A DNA stretch of 64,000 bases from Chitinophaga pinensis. Its GTDB lineage: Bacteria; Bacteroidota; Bacteroidia; Chitinophagales; Chitinophagaceae. The notes beneath the pieces are model-generated. The model saw only the letters and a list, made by a program, of their open reading frames with translations. It did no database searches and was not told the DNA's origin. This document shows, piece after piece, positions 16,616 to 28,500 of the stretch. The DNA is taken from the NCBI RefSeq assembly GCF_007896845.1, contig NZ_VOHS01000018.1:62001-126000 (forward strand), read 5' to 3'. Position 1 is the first letter of the stretch, and each line of letters begins with the position of its first letter. The position numbers were made by a program, and so were the translations under genes.

Positions 16616-18061
16616 TCAATCTATAATCCAGGTATCCTTACTGCCTCCGCCCTGGGAGGAATTAACGATCAGGGAGTCTTTTCGCAGGGCAACCCGTGTG
16701 AGTCCGCCGGGGACGATCTGTACGCCCTGCGGACCGCAAAGTGCATAAGGGCGCAGGTCTACATGTCTGGCCTGAAAGGTGCCATCTATGAAACAGGGTA
16801 CAGTGGAGAGTCTGATAATCGGCTGAGCGATAAAGCTGCGGGGATCTGCTTCGATGGCAGCTTTGGCTTTCAGCCATTCTTCCGGAGAGACTTTATTACC
16901 CATGACCATCCCATAGCCGCCGGATTGATTGGTACGTTTGATCACCATATTGGTATAGTTTTCAAACACATAATGTCTGGCGTCAGGATTACTCATTTCG
17001 TAAGTAGGCACATTGGGCAGAATAGGCTCTTCGTTGAGGTAATACCGGATCATGGCGGGTACGTAGGCATATACCGCCTTGTCATCGGCCACACCGTTAC
17101 CGATGGCATTGACGATGGCGACATTCCCCATCCGATAGGCACTCATCAAGCCGGGTATACCCAGTGCGCTATCCGGCCGGAACATGAGCGGATCCAGAAA
17201 CTCATCGTCTATTCTGCGGTAGATGACGTGGACTTGATCCAGACCATCAGTGGTCTTCATGTACACTTTATGGTTGTTAACCAGCAGGTCCCGGCCTTCT
17301 ACGAGGGTAATACCCATTTGTCTGGCCAGAAAGGTATGTTCGTAATAGGCGGAGTTATAAATGCCGGGTGTCAGTAATACTACCCGCGGATTGGATAATT
17401 GTCCGGGGCCCATCTGCTGCAGTATTTCATGCAACATGAGGGGGTAATTACTGACCCTTCTCACATGACTGGCAGCCAGTAGTTCGGGGAAGATCCTTTT
17501 GGTGACTTCCCTGTTTTCCAGCATATAACTGACCCCGGAGGGGGTACGCAGATTATCTTCCAGTACATAAAAGTGACCATCTTCCCCCCGTATCAGGTCA
17601 ATACCGGAGATATGGACATAAATATCATGCGGCACCCTGATCCCGAATACTTCCCGGGTATAATGCGGACAGGAGGCGATCAGTGAGGCAGGTACTATTT
17701 TGTCTTTCAGGATCTGCTGTTCATTGTAGATATCCTTGAGGAAGAGGTTAAGGGCTTTGAGGCGTTGTTTGATGCCGGCTTCGATATGTTGCCATTCTTT
17801 TCCGGTGATGATACGGGGAATGATATCAAAGGGGAAAATGCGCTCAATACCGGCATCTTCGCTGTACACGGTAAAGGTGATGCCCTGATTCATGAAAAGC
17901 TCGCCGGCCAGTCTGTCTTTCCGTTGCAGATCGTTGATACTGAACTGCCGGAGGGTGGCAATGACCTTATTGTATTGCTCCCGTATCTGCTGGCGGTCGC
18001 ACATTTCATCCCAGGTGCCGGTGCCCTGATCATAGTGTTCCAGTAAAGTTGGCAGACTCAT
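16616..18061 (-). CDS. Circularly permuted ATP-grasp protein (DUF404/DUF407)
   Basis: A protein of 481 residues. Family markers include PFDIIPRIITGKEW, the segment around GEDGHFYVLEDNLRTPSGVSY, which carries metal-binding acidic residues, and TNQSGGYGMVMG with the nucleotide loop. The family is predicted to form amide bonds by an acyl-phosphate route, in a permuted ATP-grasp fold. It is the first gene of the cassette 18061-14717. Synteny supports a conserved peptide-ligase/transglutaminase pathway whose product is unknown. A start at 18061 is consistent with MSLPTLLEHYD. Confidence 0.92.
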   Translation of the reverse strand: MSLPTLLEHYDQGTGTWDEMCDRQQIREQYNKVIATLRQFSINDLQRKDRLAGELFMNQGITFTVYSEDAGIERIFPFDIIPRIITGKEWQHIEAGIKQRLKALNLFLKDIYNEQQILKDKIVPASLIASCPHYTREVFGIRVPHDIYVHISGIDLIRGEDGHFYVLEDNLRTPSGVSYMLENREVTKRIFPELLAASHVRRVSNYPLMLHEILQQMGPGQLSNPRVVLLTPGIYNSAYYEHTFLARQMGITLVEGRDLLVNNHKVYMKTTDGLDQVHVIYRRIDDEFLDPLMFRPDSALGIPGLMSAYRMGNVAIVNAIGNGVADDKAVYAYVPAMIRYYLNEEPILPNVPTYEMSNPDARHYVFENYTNMVIKRTNQSGGYGMVMGNKVSPEEWLKAKAAIEADPRSFIAQPIIRLSTVPCFIDGTFQARHVDLRPYALCGPQGVQIVPGGLTRVALRKDSLIVNSSQGGGSKDTWIID

Positions 18062-18230
18062 TCCAGTGGATTTAATGGGTTAGTAAGTATATGGGTGACA
18101 GCTACAATTTAATCTTTTAGAGGGATAAATGCCAGTGTTCGCTGCAAAAAAGTGTAGAAATAAGGGATTGGATCCAATAAAATATATCTTTTATGGATAA
18201 AATATTCGTATTGATTTTATTTTAATGTAT

Positions 18231-18917
18231 TTAATCCTGCGTACAGTAATCCCACTTATACCCGGTAGCGTAGATCGTTTTCAGGTAGTTGCCTGCTCCA
18301 CCTTCCTGAAGTTTTTTCTTAAGGTTTTTGATATGGGCATAGATGACGTTATGGTCATCCCGCAAACCGGCAATATCGCCGGAGAGCTGTTCGGCCAGTT
18401 CCTGTTTGGACAGCACTTTGTTTTTGTTACCGATAAAGTAGATCAGGAGGTCAAATTCCTTGCGCGTAAGCGGCACAGGTACTTCATGAATGTAGACGGT
18501 TTTTGCCAGCAGGTCAACCGTTAAAGCGCCCTGTCTGATAATATTGGAGTTGTTGTATTTTCTTCTTCTGATCACTGAGAAGATCCGGGCACCCAATTCA
18601 GGTAAATAAAACGGTTTAGTAAGGTAATCGTCTGCTCCGTTTTGTAAAGCGTAGATTTTATCTTCGTACGATTGTCTCGCGGAGATAATAATAACGCCTT
18701 CCTGTTTGTCTCTCTTCTTGATTTCCTCCAGCAGCTTGCTTCCATCACCATCGGGCAGGTCCAGGTCCAGTAAAATGCAATCATAGTCATATACCGCGAT
18801 CTTCGACTGTGCTCTTTTGTAAGTATTGGCATACTCACATATATAGTTTTCGGCTGATAAATAGGAGATCATCACCTGCGATAAAGACAACTCGCCATCA
18901 ATGATCAGTATTTTCAT
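18231..18917 (-). CDS. OmpR/PhoB-family response regulator
   Basis: A response regulator of 228 residues. The receiver (1-115) has D51 in ILLDLDLPDGDG, the switch serine in IIISARQ and K101 in LTKPFYL. The acidic pocket reads IIDGE where IIDDE or VEDD is usual, so one acidic position is replaced by G. The C-terminal winged helix (125-225) contains LTRKEFDLLIYF and the recognition helix VIYAHIKNLKKKL. There is no kinase gene next to it. It lies upstream of and divergent from the TonB-dependent receptor gene, which is a possible target. Confidence 0.9.
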   Translation of the reverse strand: MKILIIDGELSLSQVMISYLSAENYICEYANTYKRAQSKIAVYDYDCILLDLDLPDGDGSKLLEEIKKRDKQEGVIIISARQSYEDKIYALQNGADDYLTKPFYLPELGARIFSVIRRRKYNNSNIIRQGALTVDLLAKTVYIHEVPVPLTRKEFDLLIYFIGNKNKVLSKQELAEQLSGDIAGLRDDHNVIYAHIKNLKKKLQEGGAGNYLKTIYATGYKWDYCTQD

Positions 18918-19188
18918 ACCACAATATTATCTCTGAATTCTAAATCAATTTTGAATTTGAAGGCCCTTTATGGACAAATAATGCCTGATCCACCTTTGCA
19001 TAGCTTTATGATAAAACATTATGTGATGCTGTATTGTTCTGTGGTGAAGGATTTGCTGGAATCTGTTTTAATTCTGAACGTGTTTTTTCTGTCGCCGGAC
19101 TATCCAAAATCATAGTGCTGTTTTTTTCCGGATACGTCTCGGCAGAGCGGTGCATACATTTTTTCTTTGCAGAAAATTCTATCACCGC

Positions 19189-21569
19189 GTGAAACATATA
19201 TACCTGATTCTGATCTTAGCTTTATTTAATCTCGCCGCATTTGCACAAAACGGCAACATTAAAGGAAAAATCACTTCTGCTGATGGCCATCCGGCCGCAT
19301 TCGTCACCGTCGGACTGAAAGACACCAAAAAAGGAGCTGTTACCAGTGAAGAGGGTGAGTTTATACTGAAGAACATCCGACAAGGTGAACATGTACTGGT
19401 CATCTCCTGTACAGGTATGAAAACAGTACACAAACCGGTAAGCGTTACCGCCGACCAGACCACCGATATGTCCCTTTCATTAGAAGCGACTTCCGCCCAG
19501 CTGAATGAAATCGTCGTAGAAGGCAGCAGAACACGTACGATCAACAAACGTCCTGTCAGTGTAAGTAAATTGCCGGTAGCTGCTATCGATCTGCCACAGG
19601 GTGTTGCTGTTATTGGTCATGAGGTACTGGAAGATCAGCAGGTACAGCGTATGAGTGATGTCGTGAAAAGTGTAAACGGTGTGTATATGGCTTCCAGCAG
19701 GGCAGGTACTCAGGAGTCTTTTAATGCAAGAGGATATGGTTTCTCCAGCTCCAATATGTTTAAGAACGGTGCACGTGTGAATTCCGGTGTGATGCCTGAA
19801 ATGAGTTCACTGGAAAGAGTAGAGATCCTGAAGGGGAGTGCAGCTATCCTGTATGGCAACGTTGCGCCGGGTGCTGTCATGAATATGGTGACCAAACAGC
19901 CTAAGTTTAACTTTGGCGGTGAACTGAACATTCGTGCGGGTAGCTATGGCCTGTTTAAACCCGCGTTTGATGTATATGGTCCGCTATCTTCTAAAATAGC
20001 TTACCGTGTTAATGGTACTTTTGAAACTACTGACAGCTATCGCGATAAAGTACATTCCAAACGTTATTATGTTAATCCGTCTTTGCTCTTCAAATTAAGC
20101 GAACGTACAGAACTGGTTGTTCAGGGTGATTACCTGAAACATGATTTTACACCTGATTTCGGTATCGGTTCTCTGGATAATACAAAGATTGCAGATGTGC
20201 CGCGTAACAACTTCTATGGTACACCATGGCAATATGCGCATACACAGCAATCTTCTGCAGGCGCCTCTGTCAAACATCAACTGAACGATAACTGGACCCT
20301 CAATGGTATGTTCACTTATCAGCGTTATAGCAGAGACTATTATGCAATAGAAAGAATACAGGCAGATGCGACCGGTAAATGGGCACGTCCGCTGAACAGA
20401 GCATATAACTCCGAAGATTATTACATCGCGCAGGTAGACCTGACGGTTAAATTCAAAACCGGTAGTCTGCAACATAATGTACTCGCAGGTATCGATGGTG
20501 ACCGCTATTACACGAAAGCATTTTCTTATAATCAGCCTGCCACTTACGATACTATCAATATACTGCACCCTGATCTGTATACCCCACGTACAGATATCCC
20601 GAGGCTTCCAGAATCAAGAGCGTCACGACTCCGATCAATCGTCTGGGTGTATATGTACAGGACCTGATCAGGATCAACAGTAAACTGAATTTCCTCGCAG
20701 GTGTACGTTTCTCTTATCTGCAGAATGAAGCACCCACCACACTTGATCTCAAAACCAACGCGTCTACACAGACGAAGGCAAAATATGATCATGCGTTCTC
20801 GCCTCGTTTCGGACTGGTATACAAACCAATCTCGAGTACAGCAGTATTTGTCAGCTATGCTAACTCCTTTACGCCTAATAACGGTTTAGATGTTGACAGC
20901 AATGCCCTGAAGCCATCTGTGATTGACCAGTATGAGCTGGGTATCAAAAACGATTTCCTGAAAGGTAAACTGTCAGTAAACGTAACGGCTTACCAGATCA
21001 GAAATAATAACTATGCGCAGACATCTCCATTCCAGAAAGATGGTGTGACGCCTAATAATAACGCAAACCTGAAAGCGCTGATCGGTAAAACCCTCAGCCG
21101 TGGTGTAGAAGTAGATATCGCAGGTCACCCTATGGCTGGTCTGGATGTAATCGCAGGTTACAGCTATAACAACATCACTATTGAAAGCACCAGCGGTGTA
21201 GCAGGTGGTGCAGTAGAAGGAGAACGGCTGGTGGGTAATCCAAATCATACGGCAAATGCCAGTGTGTTTTACACGTTGCAGCAATCTGCACTGAAAGGAC
21301 TGAAATTTGGTGTGGGTTACTATTATATCGGACAACGGTTTGCGGGTTGGAATAATACCATCAATCAGTCACAAAAATATAACCGCCTGATCTCTGTGCC
21401 CGGATTCTCCACACTGGATCTGAGTGCCGGTTATTCTTTCAGACGTTTTGGCGTGATGGCGAAAGTATCCAACATCACCAATACTTATAACTACTACGTA
21501 CACGAGAATTACAGTATTAATCCGATACCGCCAACCCAATTTGTTGGTACAGTATCTTATAAATTCTAG
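19189..21569 (+). pseudogene. TonB-dependent siderophore-type receptor, split by one frameshift
   Basis: Outer-membrane receptor with signal peptide (MKHIYLILILALFNLAAFAQ from a GTG at 19189), a carboxypeptidase-like domain (about 20-105), a plug (about 120-250; PVSVSKLPVAAIDLPQGVAVIG, ILKGSAAILYGNVAPGAVMN) and a beta-barrel ending in FVGTVSYKF. The frame breaks at about 20600: text continues in the -1 frame as EASRIKSVTTPINRLGVYVQ. One missing base, probably a G at CCCG-AGG, restores 793 residues. Similarity continues cleanly across the break, so this is either a very recent mutation or a sequence error. It probably imports a ferric siderophore or similar ligand; which one is unknown. Confidence 0.88.
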
Positions 21570-21596
21570 TTGTTGCTACTCCCAAAGTAAGGATGA

Positions 21597-21630
21597 CAGC
21601 CGGCGCATTGCAGCGCCGGCTGTTTCTGTT
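21597..21630 (+). terminator. Intrinsic terminator after the TonB-dependent receptor
   Basis: Ten-bp perfect GC-rich stem CAGCCGGCGC/GCGCCGGCTG (21597-21606 and 21613-21622) with a 6-nt loop, followed by TTTCTGTT. Confidence 0.85.
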
Positions 21631-21782
21631 AAAATCCTGTCCATATGCGTTAATATCTGTCATGACCCCCGTATGCTTTTCCGTTAATTTTATTTCCGTC
21701 ATAGTCACCTGTAGAAAAGCCCTGAGTCGTCTGTAGCCCGATCCCACTTTAATCGTTAACCGCTGTATTAAAAACACAATTC

Positions 21783-23940
21783 ATGAAAACACATGTACTG
21801 TTATTCTTATGCCTGTTATTGACAGGCCGTATTGCTGCACAAAAAACTGTTTTTATTCCGTCAGAATTTTCGTCTGCTCCGTTAAACACCTGGTCTTACA
21901 GTAAGTCATATCAGTCTGCCAATTTTGTGGTATTCTGGGAAATATAGTGGGTACCAGTCCTGCAACCTATTCAGACCCTAATCTGCGCTTTAACCCGCAG
22001 TCCGTCTGTGATACTCTGGAGAAGATCTATACAAAATTTGTCACTGAACTGGCCTTCTGTTCTGACGCCGCCACAAAGAACCTCGGTAAATACAAAATCA
22101 TCATTGTCATGAATGACACATGGGGTTCCGGTGGTCCTTCCGGCTGGGCTTTTGGCGGCACATATGGCAATACGATCGGCGCTATGTGGGTACATCCGAA
22201 TGCTACCCGTGATGGTGCAGTGATCAGTCATGAGCTGACGCATGCTCTGCAGGGGATGATCTCTATACAGGAGAATACCGTAGGTGGAGGTTATGTAGGC
22301 TGGGAACCGGCCGGCTTCTTCTGGGAAGCGCACGCCAACTATATGCGTACGCAGATGTATCCGCGTTTTGCAGGAGATGACCTGCCCCGCTGGATGGGTA
22401 CCCAAAGCTTTCACCTGAGCTCTACCCGTCATCACTATGGTACTTTCAAATGGTTGTATACCATACAGGATGCGGAAGGCATTAATATGGTCAACAGATT
22501 ATGGAAAGAGTCACTCGCCAATGAGCATCCCCTTATTACTTACCGCCGCCTGAAAAGCTGGAACCAATCCCAGCTGAATGACTTTCTATTCAACTATGCA
22601 AAGAAAGAGGTGACCTACGACTATACCAGTAATAACTTCGGCAGTATCATGCGTGCCGCCAGAGAAGCTTTGAAAACGTCTGAACCGCACTATGTATGGC
22701 GGCTGTATACGATGTTGACGCAGATCAGTGCATCAACAGGCCGCTATGTAGTACCTGATGCATTTGCGCCGCAAGACTATGGTTATAATATCATTCCGCT
22801 GTATCCTACCTGTAGTTCCCGGACCGTAACGGTGAAATTCAAAGGACATACAGAGGTCAACAGTACAGCCGGATGGCGCTATGGTTTTGTGGCGACAAAT
22901 GCCAATGGTACAGTGTCCCGTTATGGCGCACTGAATAGCGCGAATGAGAGTCAGATCAGTTTTCAGCTGAATAGTAATGAAACGGGATTATATCTGGTTG
23001 TTATGGGAGCGCCGACTACGCACACTTCTTATGTGTGGGAACCGGGATGGCCGAAAATAAAAAGATATCCTTACGAACTCCGTATTGCGAATGCGCTTCC
23101 CGAAGGATATCAAAGTGATTACCGGGCTGCTTATAAAACAAATGGACATACTCATAGCAACGGTGGTGGCTGGGTATCCAATACGGCGACTGTCGCCGCA
23201 ACTGCCTACGTAGGACCGAAAGCTATTGTAAGGGGTTCTTCCAACGTATCTGGTAATGCACGGATAGAAGGTACAGCATGGGTGGAAAATGCCACTGTGC
23301 AGAATAATGTAGTGATCACCGGCAATGCGAATGTATGGGGTGGCACTTACACCGGTTCTGCGAATATTAGTGAGAATGCTATCCTGAATAACTGTACGGT
23401 ATCAGGTACTGCTATTGTAAAAGGCAATGCGATGGAATGGGGCGTTAGCTTCGGTTCAGGTGTCACTGTAGGAGGAGATGCTGAAATAGGCAGTTGCAGC
23501 ACAGCGGGCGTTTATTTACAGGTGCCGCATACCAACAATGGCCGTACTGAATGTGATGGACGACCCGTCTCACACACTTCCAATACAGATGTAAATGCTG
23601 CTTATACACAATTACAGATGCACAGATGGCCTTCTCCGGTAGTGTGGCCTGTACTGCTTTAGCTGCTGCGCATACAGCTGTTGGTGCATTGAAAGATGTG
23701 GTTGTATATCCTAATCCTGTCCGCGGACAGCTGAACATCAGCATGCGTAATTTTGATACTGATGAAGATGTGCTGATATCATTATATAACAGTGCAGGTA
23801 TTGTGGTGGTGAATAGGAGAATAAAAGCCACCCCTAATTTTACGCTGGACGCTGTAGCTGAGAAACTGCAGCCGGGCGTGTATATTTTGAAGGTGAGTGG
23901 AAAGAAAGAATTTGTACGGAAGATAGTAATCAGCAGATAA
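21783..23940 (+). pseudogene. T9SS-secreted DUF6055/Svx-like metallopeptidase with beta-helix repeats, two frameshifts
   Basis: Start at 21783 with signal peptide MKTHVLLFLCLLLTGRIAAQ. The frame breaks at about 21938 (a G missing in a G run, FW|GNIVGTSPATY) and at about 23621 (a G missing, QM|AQMAFSG); restored length is 719 residues. The catalytic-type region has SHELTHALQGM with an HExxH zinc motif near residue 149 and resembles DUF6055 or Svx/AvrXca secreted proteins. It is followed by hexapeptide-like left-handed beta-helix repeats (about 470-590; GNARIEGTAWVENATV) and a T9SS sorting domain (VVVYPNPVRGQLNI to the C-terminus). It is presumably exported to the surface or medium; the substrate is unknown. 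The DUF6055 assignment is from memory. Confidence 0.78.
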
Positions 23941-23952
23941 ATGACAATCAGG

Positions 23953-23993
23953 AATCAGGAGTTGTGGCTTTATCAGCAGCCTGACTCCTGATT
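23953..23993. terminator. Hairpin between convergent genes, probable terminator
   Basis: Ten-bp perfect stem AATCAGGAGT/ACTCCTGATT (23953-23962 and 23984-23993) with a 21-nt loop, in the 68-nt gap between two convergent genes. The T tracts around it are weak, so confidence is moderate. Confidence 0.55.
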
Positions 23994-24008
23994 CTTAATG
24001 CTTAATTT

Positions 24009-25363
24009 TTAGTTCGTTTTCCCCAGCAGCCTTTCCATCTCTATCTTCGCAGCTTCAAAATCATATACAGCTTCCAGATAAGCTGATCTGGCGCTTGTCA
24101 ATGACAGTTCTGCGTCTACCAGTTCAAGCCTTGTGGCTGCTCCTCTTTCATAGCGGTATTTAGTCAGGCGATAACTGCTTTCAGCTGTACTGGTCACCGT
24201 TGCTTGTGTTTGTATACGCTGATAGGTTTCATTCAGATTGGCAACGATCTGTTTTACCTGACCATGTAGTTTGTCGCTTGCATCAGTGTATTGAATATTC
24301 GCCTGTTGTTGTGCTATCTGCGCTCTTTTGATACGCTCATTGTGCCTGCCACCTGCGTAGATCGGCAGTGTGATTTTGGCCCCCACGAAGGAAGTAGAAG
24401 GGTAGTAGGCATCATAGTATCTGAAACTACCGGCCTGTGTTTGCAACAGGTATTGCCCTACACCTGTGATGACAGGTAATTTGGCATTCTTTGCCGTACT
24501 GACTTCTTTTCCGCGAATGTCCCGTTGCAGAGAGAGTAATTGTAATTCCGGTCTTTCCTGTAATGATTGCGCAAGTAAAGAAGATTCATCAGGGAGTATA
24601 TTATTTCCCGGCGCCTCTAAGGTATCTGCAAGACTGATCTGTGCTGCCGGATCATCTCCCATCAGGATATTCAGCTGTTCTTTACTGACGTCGATCGCAT
24701 AGCTGATCCGCAGCAGATCTGGTTCAAGGTTCTTCCACGAGGTATATGCCCTGAGGGTGTCTACTAATAATGCCTTACCCTGTATATACAGTGATCTCGC
24801 ATCTGCCAGTGCGCGTTTGTTTCGTTCTATACTTTCCTGTTGCAATTGTTCCTTCTTTCCAGTACGAGTATGCGCAGATAAACCTGTTTGACCGCAGCTG
24901 TGATATCCGCCTCTTTCATGCGGTGTTGCAGCCGGCTTTGTGTTTCTTCCAGTTTATTCTTTTCTATAGTAGATCTGTTCACCGGACTGTAAATAGGTAT
25001 GCTCACATCGAGTGAGGCATTCGCCTGATCTTTACCACCAAAGCGGCCATAACCGATCTTGTCAGCGGGTGTTGTACCTGCGTCGCCGAATCCAAAGAAA
25101 AGAGGTTGCTGAAAGTAGTGATTCACAGCAGACGAGAAACTCACTTCAGGTCTGAGATAAGTTCTGGAAATGATCGTCTGCGATTGCGCACGGTCAATTT
25201 CTAGTGCATCGGCCTTCAGACTGTTATTGTTCCTGCGCGCTTTACTGATAACGCTGTCCAGACTGATAGCCTGCGCCATCAGGTGGCTACTGCCTGCACC
25301 CAGTATATGGAGTGCAAGCAGGCCTGTAAATATATAAGCTTTTAAATGATGATACTGTTTCAT
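24009..25363 (-). pseudogene. TolC-family outer-membrane efflux protein, one frameshift
   Basis: Outer-membrane factor of an RND efflux system. Signal peptide at the 25363 start, then two repeats of OEP-type coiled coil (SLDSVISKARRNNNSLKADAL; later KVELVDAELSLTSAR-type text near the C-terminus). The frame breaks at about 24850: RILVLERR continues as EQLQQESIERNKRAL after one missing G (minus strand). Restored length is 451 residues. It is the last gene of the operon MFP-RND-TolC and follows the RND gene by 20 nt. It would form the trans-envelope exit duct. Confidence 0.9.
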
Positions 25364-25383
25364 GATCTGTTTGTTTTAAATCC

Positions 25384-28300
25384 TCATACCGCTGCGATGC
25401 TTTCATTTGTTGTCTTCGCATGAGCAGCTGGTTTTTTATGGGCGGAGAAGTAGGAGTAGACCGCAGGGATGACATAGAGCGTCAATATACCTGCGAATAC
25501 CAATCCGCCTACTACGACAATGCCCAATGACTTACGACTGCCGGAAGAAGCGCCCAGTGAGAGTGCAATAGGCAGTGTGCCTAAAATCATAGCTAGGGTG
25601 GTCATGAGGATAGGTCTGAACCGGGATACGGCACTGGCACTGGCTGCCTCCAGTGGAGAGGCGCCTTCCTGTTTGGCATGGTTAGCAAACTCCACGATCA
25701 GGATACCATTTTTAGTGATCAGACCAATGAGCATAATGATACCGATCTGACTGAAGATGTTGACCGTCTGTGCGGTGAACCAGAGGCTCAGCAATGCTCC
25801 TGCCAGTGCCATAGGAACAGTCAGCAGGATGATGAAAGGATCCCGCAGACTCTCAAACTGTGCGGCCAGTACAAGATAGATGAGTACTATAGCAAAGAGG
25901 AATGCATACATCAGACTTGAACTGCCTTCTGCGTAGTCGCGGCTTTGTCCGGCGAGACTGGTACGGAAATCTTTTGGCAATACCTTTTTCGTGATCTGAT
26001 CCATTTCTTTGAGTGCTTCTCCCAGACTCACACCCGGTGCCGGTGTTGCAGAAATGGTCGCACTGTATGCCTGATCATACCGATAGATAGCAGATGGGCT
26101 GATCGCGTCTTTCAGTTGTACGAGATTGTCTAACGATACCATTTCGCCCGTTGGTGTTTTGATATTCAGGGAACGTAGATCAGCAGGTGCGGAACGGTCC
26201 TTACGATCCAGTTGTCCGATCACTTCATACTGTCTGTCGTTGTAGATGAAATAGCCATACCTTCTCCCGCTTAGTGCCAGTTGCAGTGTACGACCTATTT
26301 CTTCTGTAGAAATACCGAGTTGCGCTGCTCTGTCACGGTCGATGCTGATCCCTACTTCCGGCCGGTTAATCTTAAAATCAGGGTCAGAGAATACCAGTTT
26401 TTTGCTTTTATACTTCGGCCATGAGCTTCGGCATGAGGTCTGTCAGTTCTTTTAATCCGGGTGCCTGTACCACGTATTGTACTGGTTGTGTATTGTCGCC
26501 TGTACTGATGGTAGGGAACTGGATCGGTATGAACAACACTTACGGAATCTGCCGGAGGCAGCTACCAGTTTATCATAGACCTGTGCCTGTGTCAGTTTAC
26601 TCTTTCTGTGTGCTGGTTTCTCAAGGAATATCCAATGGAAGCCACTGTTAACCGGTTGTTCCAGATCGCCAAGTGCACCGGCGGTAACGGCATAGGTAAT
26701 ATCATCCTTATGATCAGGAATAGAATCTTTGATATACTGACCTATTTCTTTCATGGTTGCCTCCATACTTTCGAAAGAAGTACCTTCCGGCGCAATGACC
26801 GCGATACCTATACTGGAACGGTCTTCCAGTGGCGCCAGCTCAGATGGTAGTTTGGGCAGTAACCAGAACGTAAGTCCGAATGATGCTGCCAGCAATATAA
26901 ATGCGACCCAACGTACCCGCAGGAAAGCTTTTAATGACCTTTCGTAGGCATTGTTGAAGGCGATAAAATAAGGTTCTGTTTTACGGTATAACCAGTTATG
27001 CCCCGTATGCGCTTTCAACAGATAGGCGCTCATCATCGGAGATAATGTCAACGCTACAAATGCGGAGACCATTACTGAGCCGGATACCACTACGGCGAAT
27101 TCACGGAACAGTTGTCCGGTTACCCCACCGAGAAAAAGAATAGGCAGGAACACAGTGGCCAATGTGATAGTGGTAGATATCACGGCAAAGAAGATCTCAT
27201 CAGAGCCTTTGATCGCCGCTTCTTTTGGCGTCATGCCCGCTTCCACTTTACTGTAGATATTTTCCAGTACCACGATGGCATCATCTACTACCAGACCGAT
27301 CGCCAGTACAAGGCCGAGAAGTGTCAGCACATTGATGGAGTAGTTGGCCACATACATGATGAAGAATGCAGAGATAATAGATACCGGAATGGCCACCAAC
27401 GGAATAATGGTACTACGCCAGTCACGGAGAAAGATGAAGATGATCAGGGACACCAGCATAAAAGCCAGAAAAAGTGATTCCTCCACTTCTGCCAGAGAGT
27501 TGCGTACCGGTTCGGTAAAGTCTTTACCAAGTGTGATTTCGTAGTCTTTTGGCGCTGTCTTTTAATCTCTTCGAAACGTTTGTTGAACTCATCCACGATA
27601 GCCAGCGAGTTAGCACCCCGTTGCGGACTCACATTCGTTCCCACGCAAATTGGCAGTAGGACCTCTGAAGGTAATCATAGAAGTACGCTCGTTTTTGGAT
27701 GACATGACTGCTGTTCCTATATCTTTGAAACGGATCATTGCACCGTTTTTCTGACTGATGATCATGTTATTGAAATCATCTTCTGTGACGAGTCTGCCTT
27801 TTGTACGCAGAGAGACTTCTGCATTTTGTCCTTCGATCCTGCCGCTGGGCAGTTCTACATTCTCACGCTGTAAGGCTTGTTGTATATCAGATGGTGTCAG
27901 ACCATAAGCGCTCATTTTAACCGGATCCATGCGCAGCCGCATAGATCTTTTACGACCTACGTAGACATTGACTAATCTTACCCCGGGAATAGATTGCAGC
28001 CTTTCTTTGATATTGGTGTTGACGAAGTCAGTGATGTCTTCGAGGCTTTTTGTTTTACTTTGTACGATCAGGAATACAAGTGCTTCCGAAGGACCTGATT
28101 TCTCCACAACAGGCGGTTCTATGTCGGTCGGTAGCTGCATTCTCGACTTGGATACCTTATCGCGTACATCGCTGGCAGCGGCTTCCAGATCTGTATTCAG
28201 GTTGAATTCGACAGAAATGACACTGACCTGTTCACGGGAAACGGATTTGATGGTGCGGATACCATTTGCTTCTGCAATGGCTTCTTCCAGAGGTTTGGTA

Positions 28301-28491
28301 ACCTGTGACGCGATCACATCGGCGCTGGCGCCGGGGTAGACTGTTGTGATGGTGACTACCGGTGAATCTACTACCGGATATTCTCTGGTACCCAGAAAGA
28401 AATATCCGACGATACCCAGCAGCAGAATCAATACTGACATGACGGCGGCGAGTACCGGACGGGTGATACTTATTTTAGATAAAGATGCCAT
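25384..28491 (-). pseudogene. RND (HAE1/AcrB-type) efflux transporter, four frameshifts
   Basis: Inner-membrane proton-driven exporter of about 1035 residues when frames are joined. The start at 28491 gives MASLSKISITRPVLAAVMSV, the usual RND first helix; the porter domain has IEPPVVEKSGPSEALVFL; the central helices carry GLVLAIGLVVDDAIVV, which includes the proton-relay acids, and the second half has GIIMLIGLITKNGILIVEF. Breaks are at about 27650, 27560, 26540 and 26410; two are consistent with a missing base and two with an extra base (or two missing). No key motif is lost. Substrate range is probably drugs or small hydrophobic compounds. It follows the adaptor gene by 9 nt. Confidence 0.9.
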
Positions 28492-28500
28492 GATGGAGAA

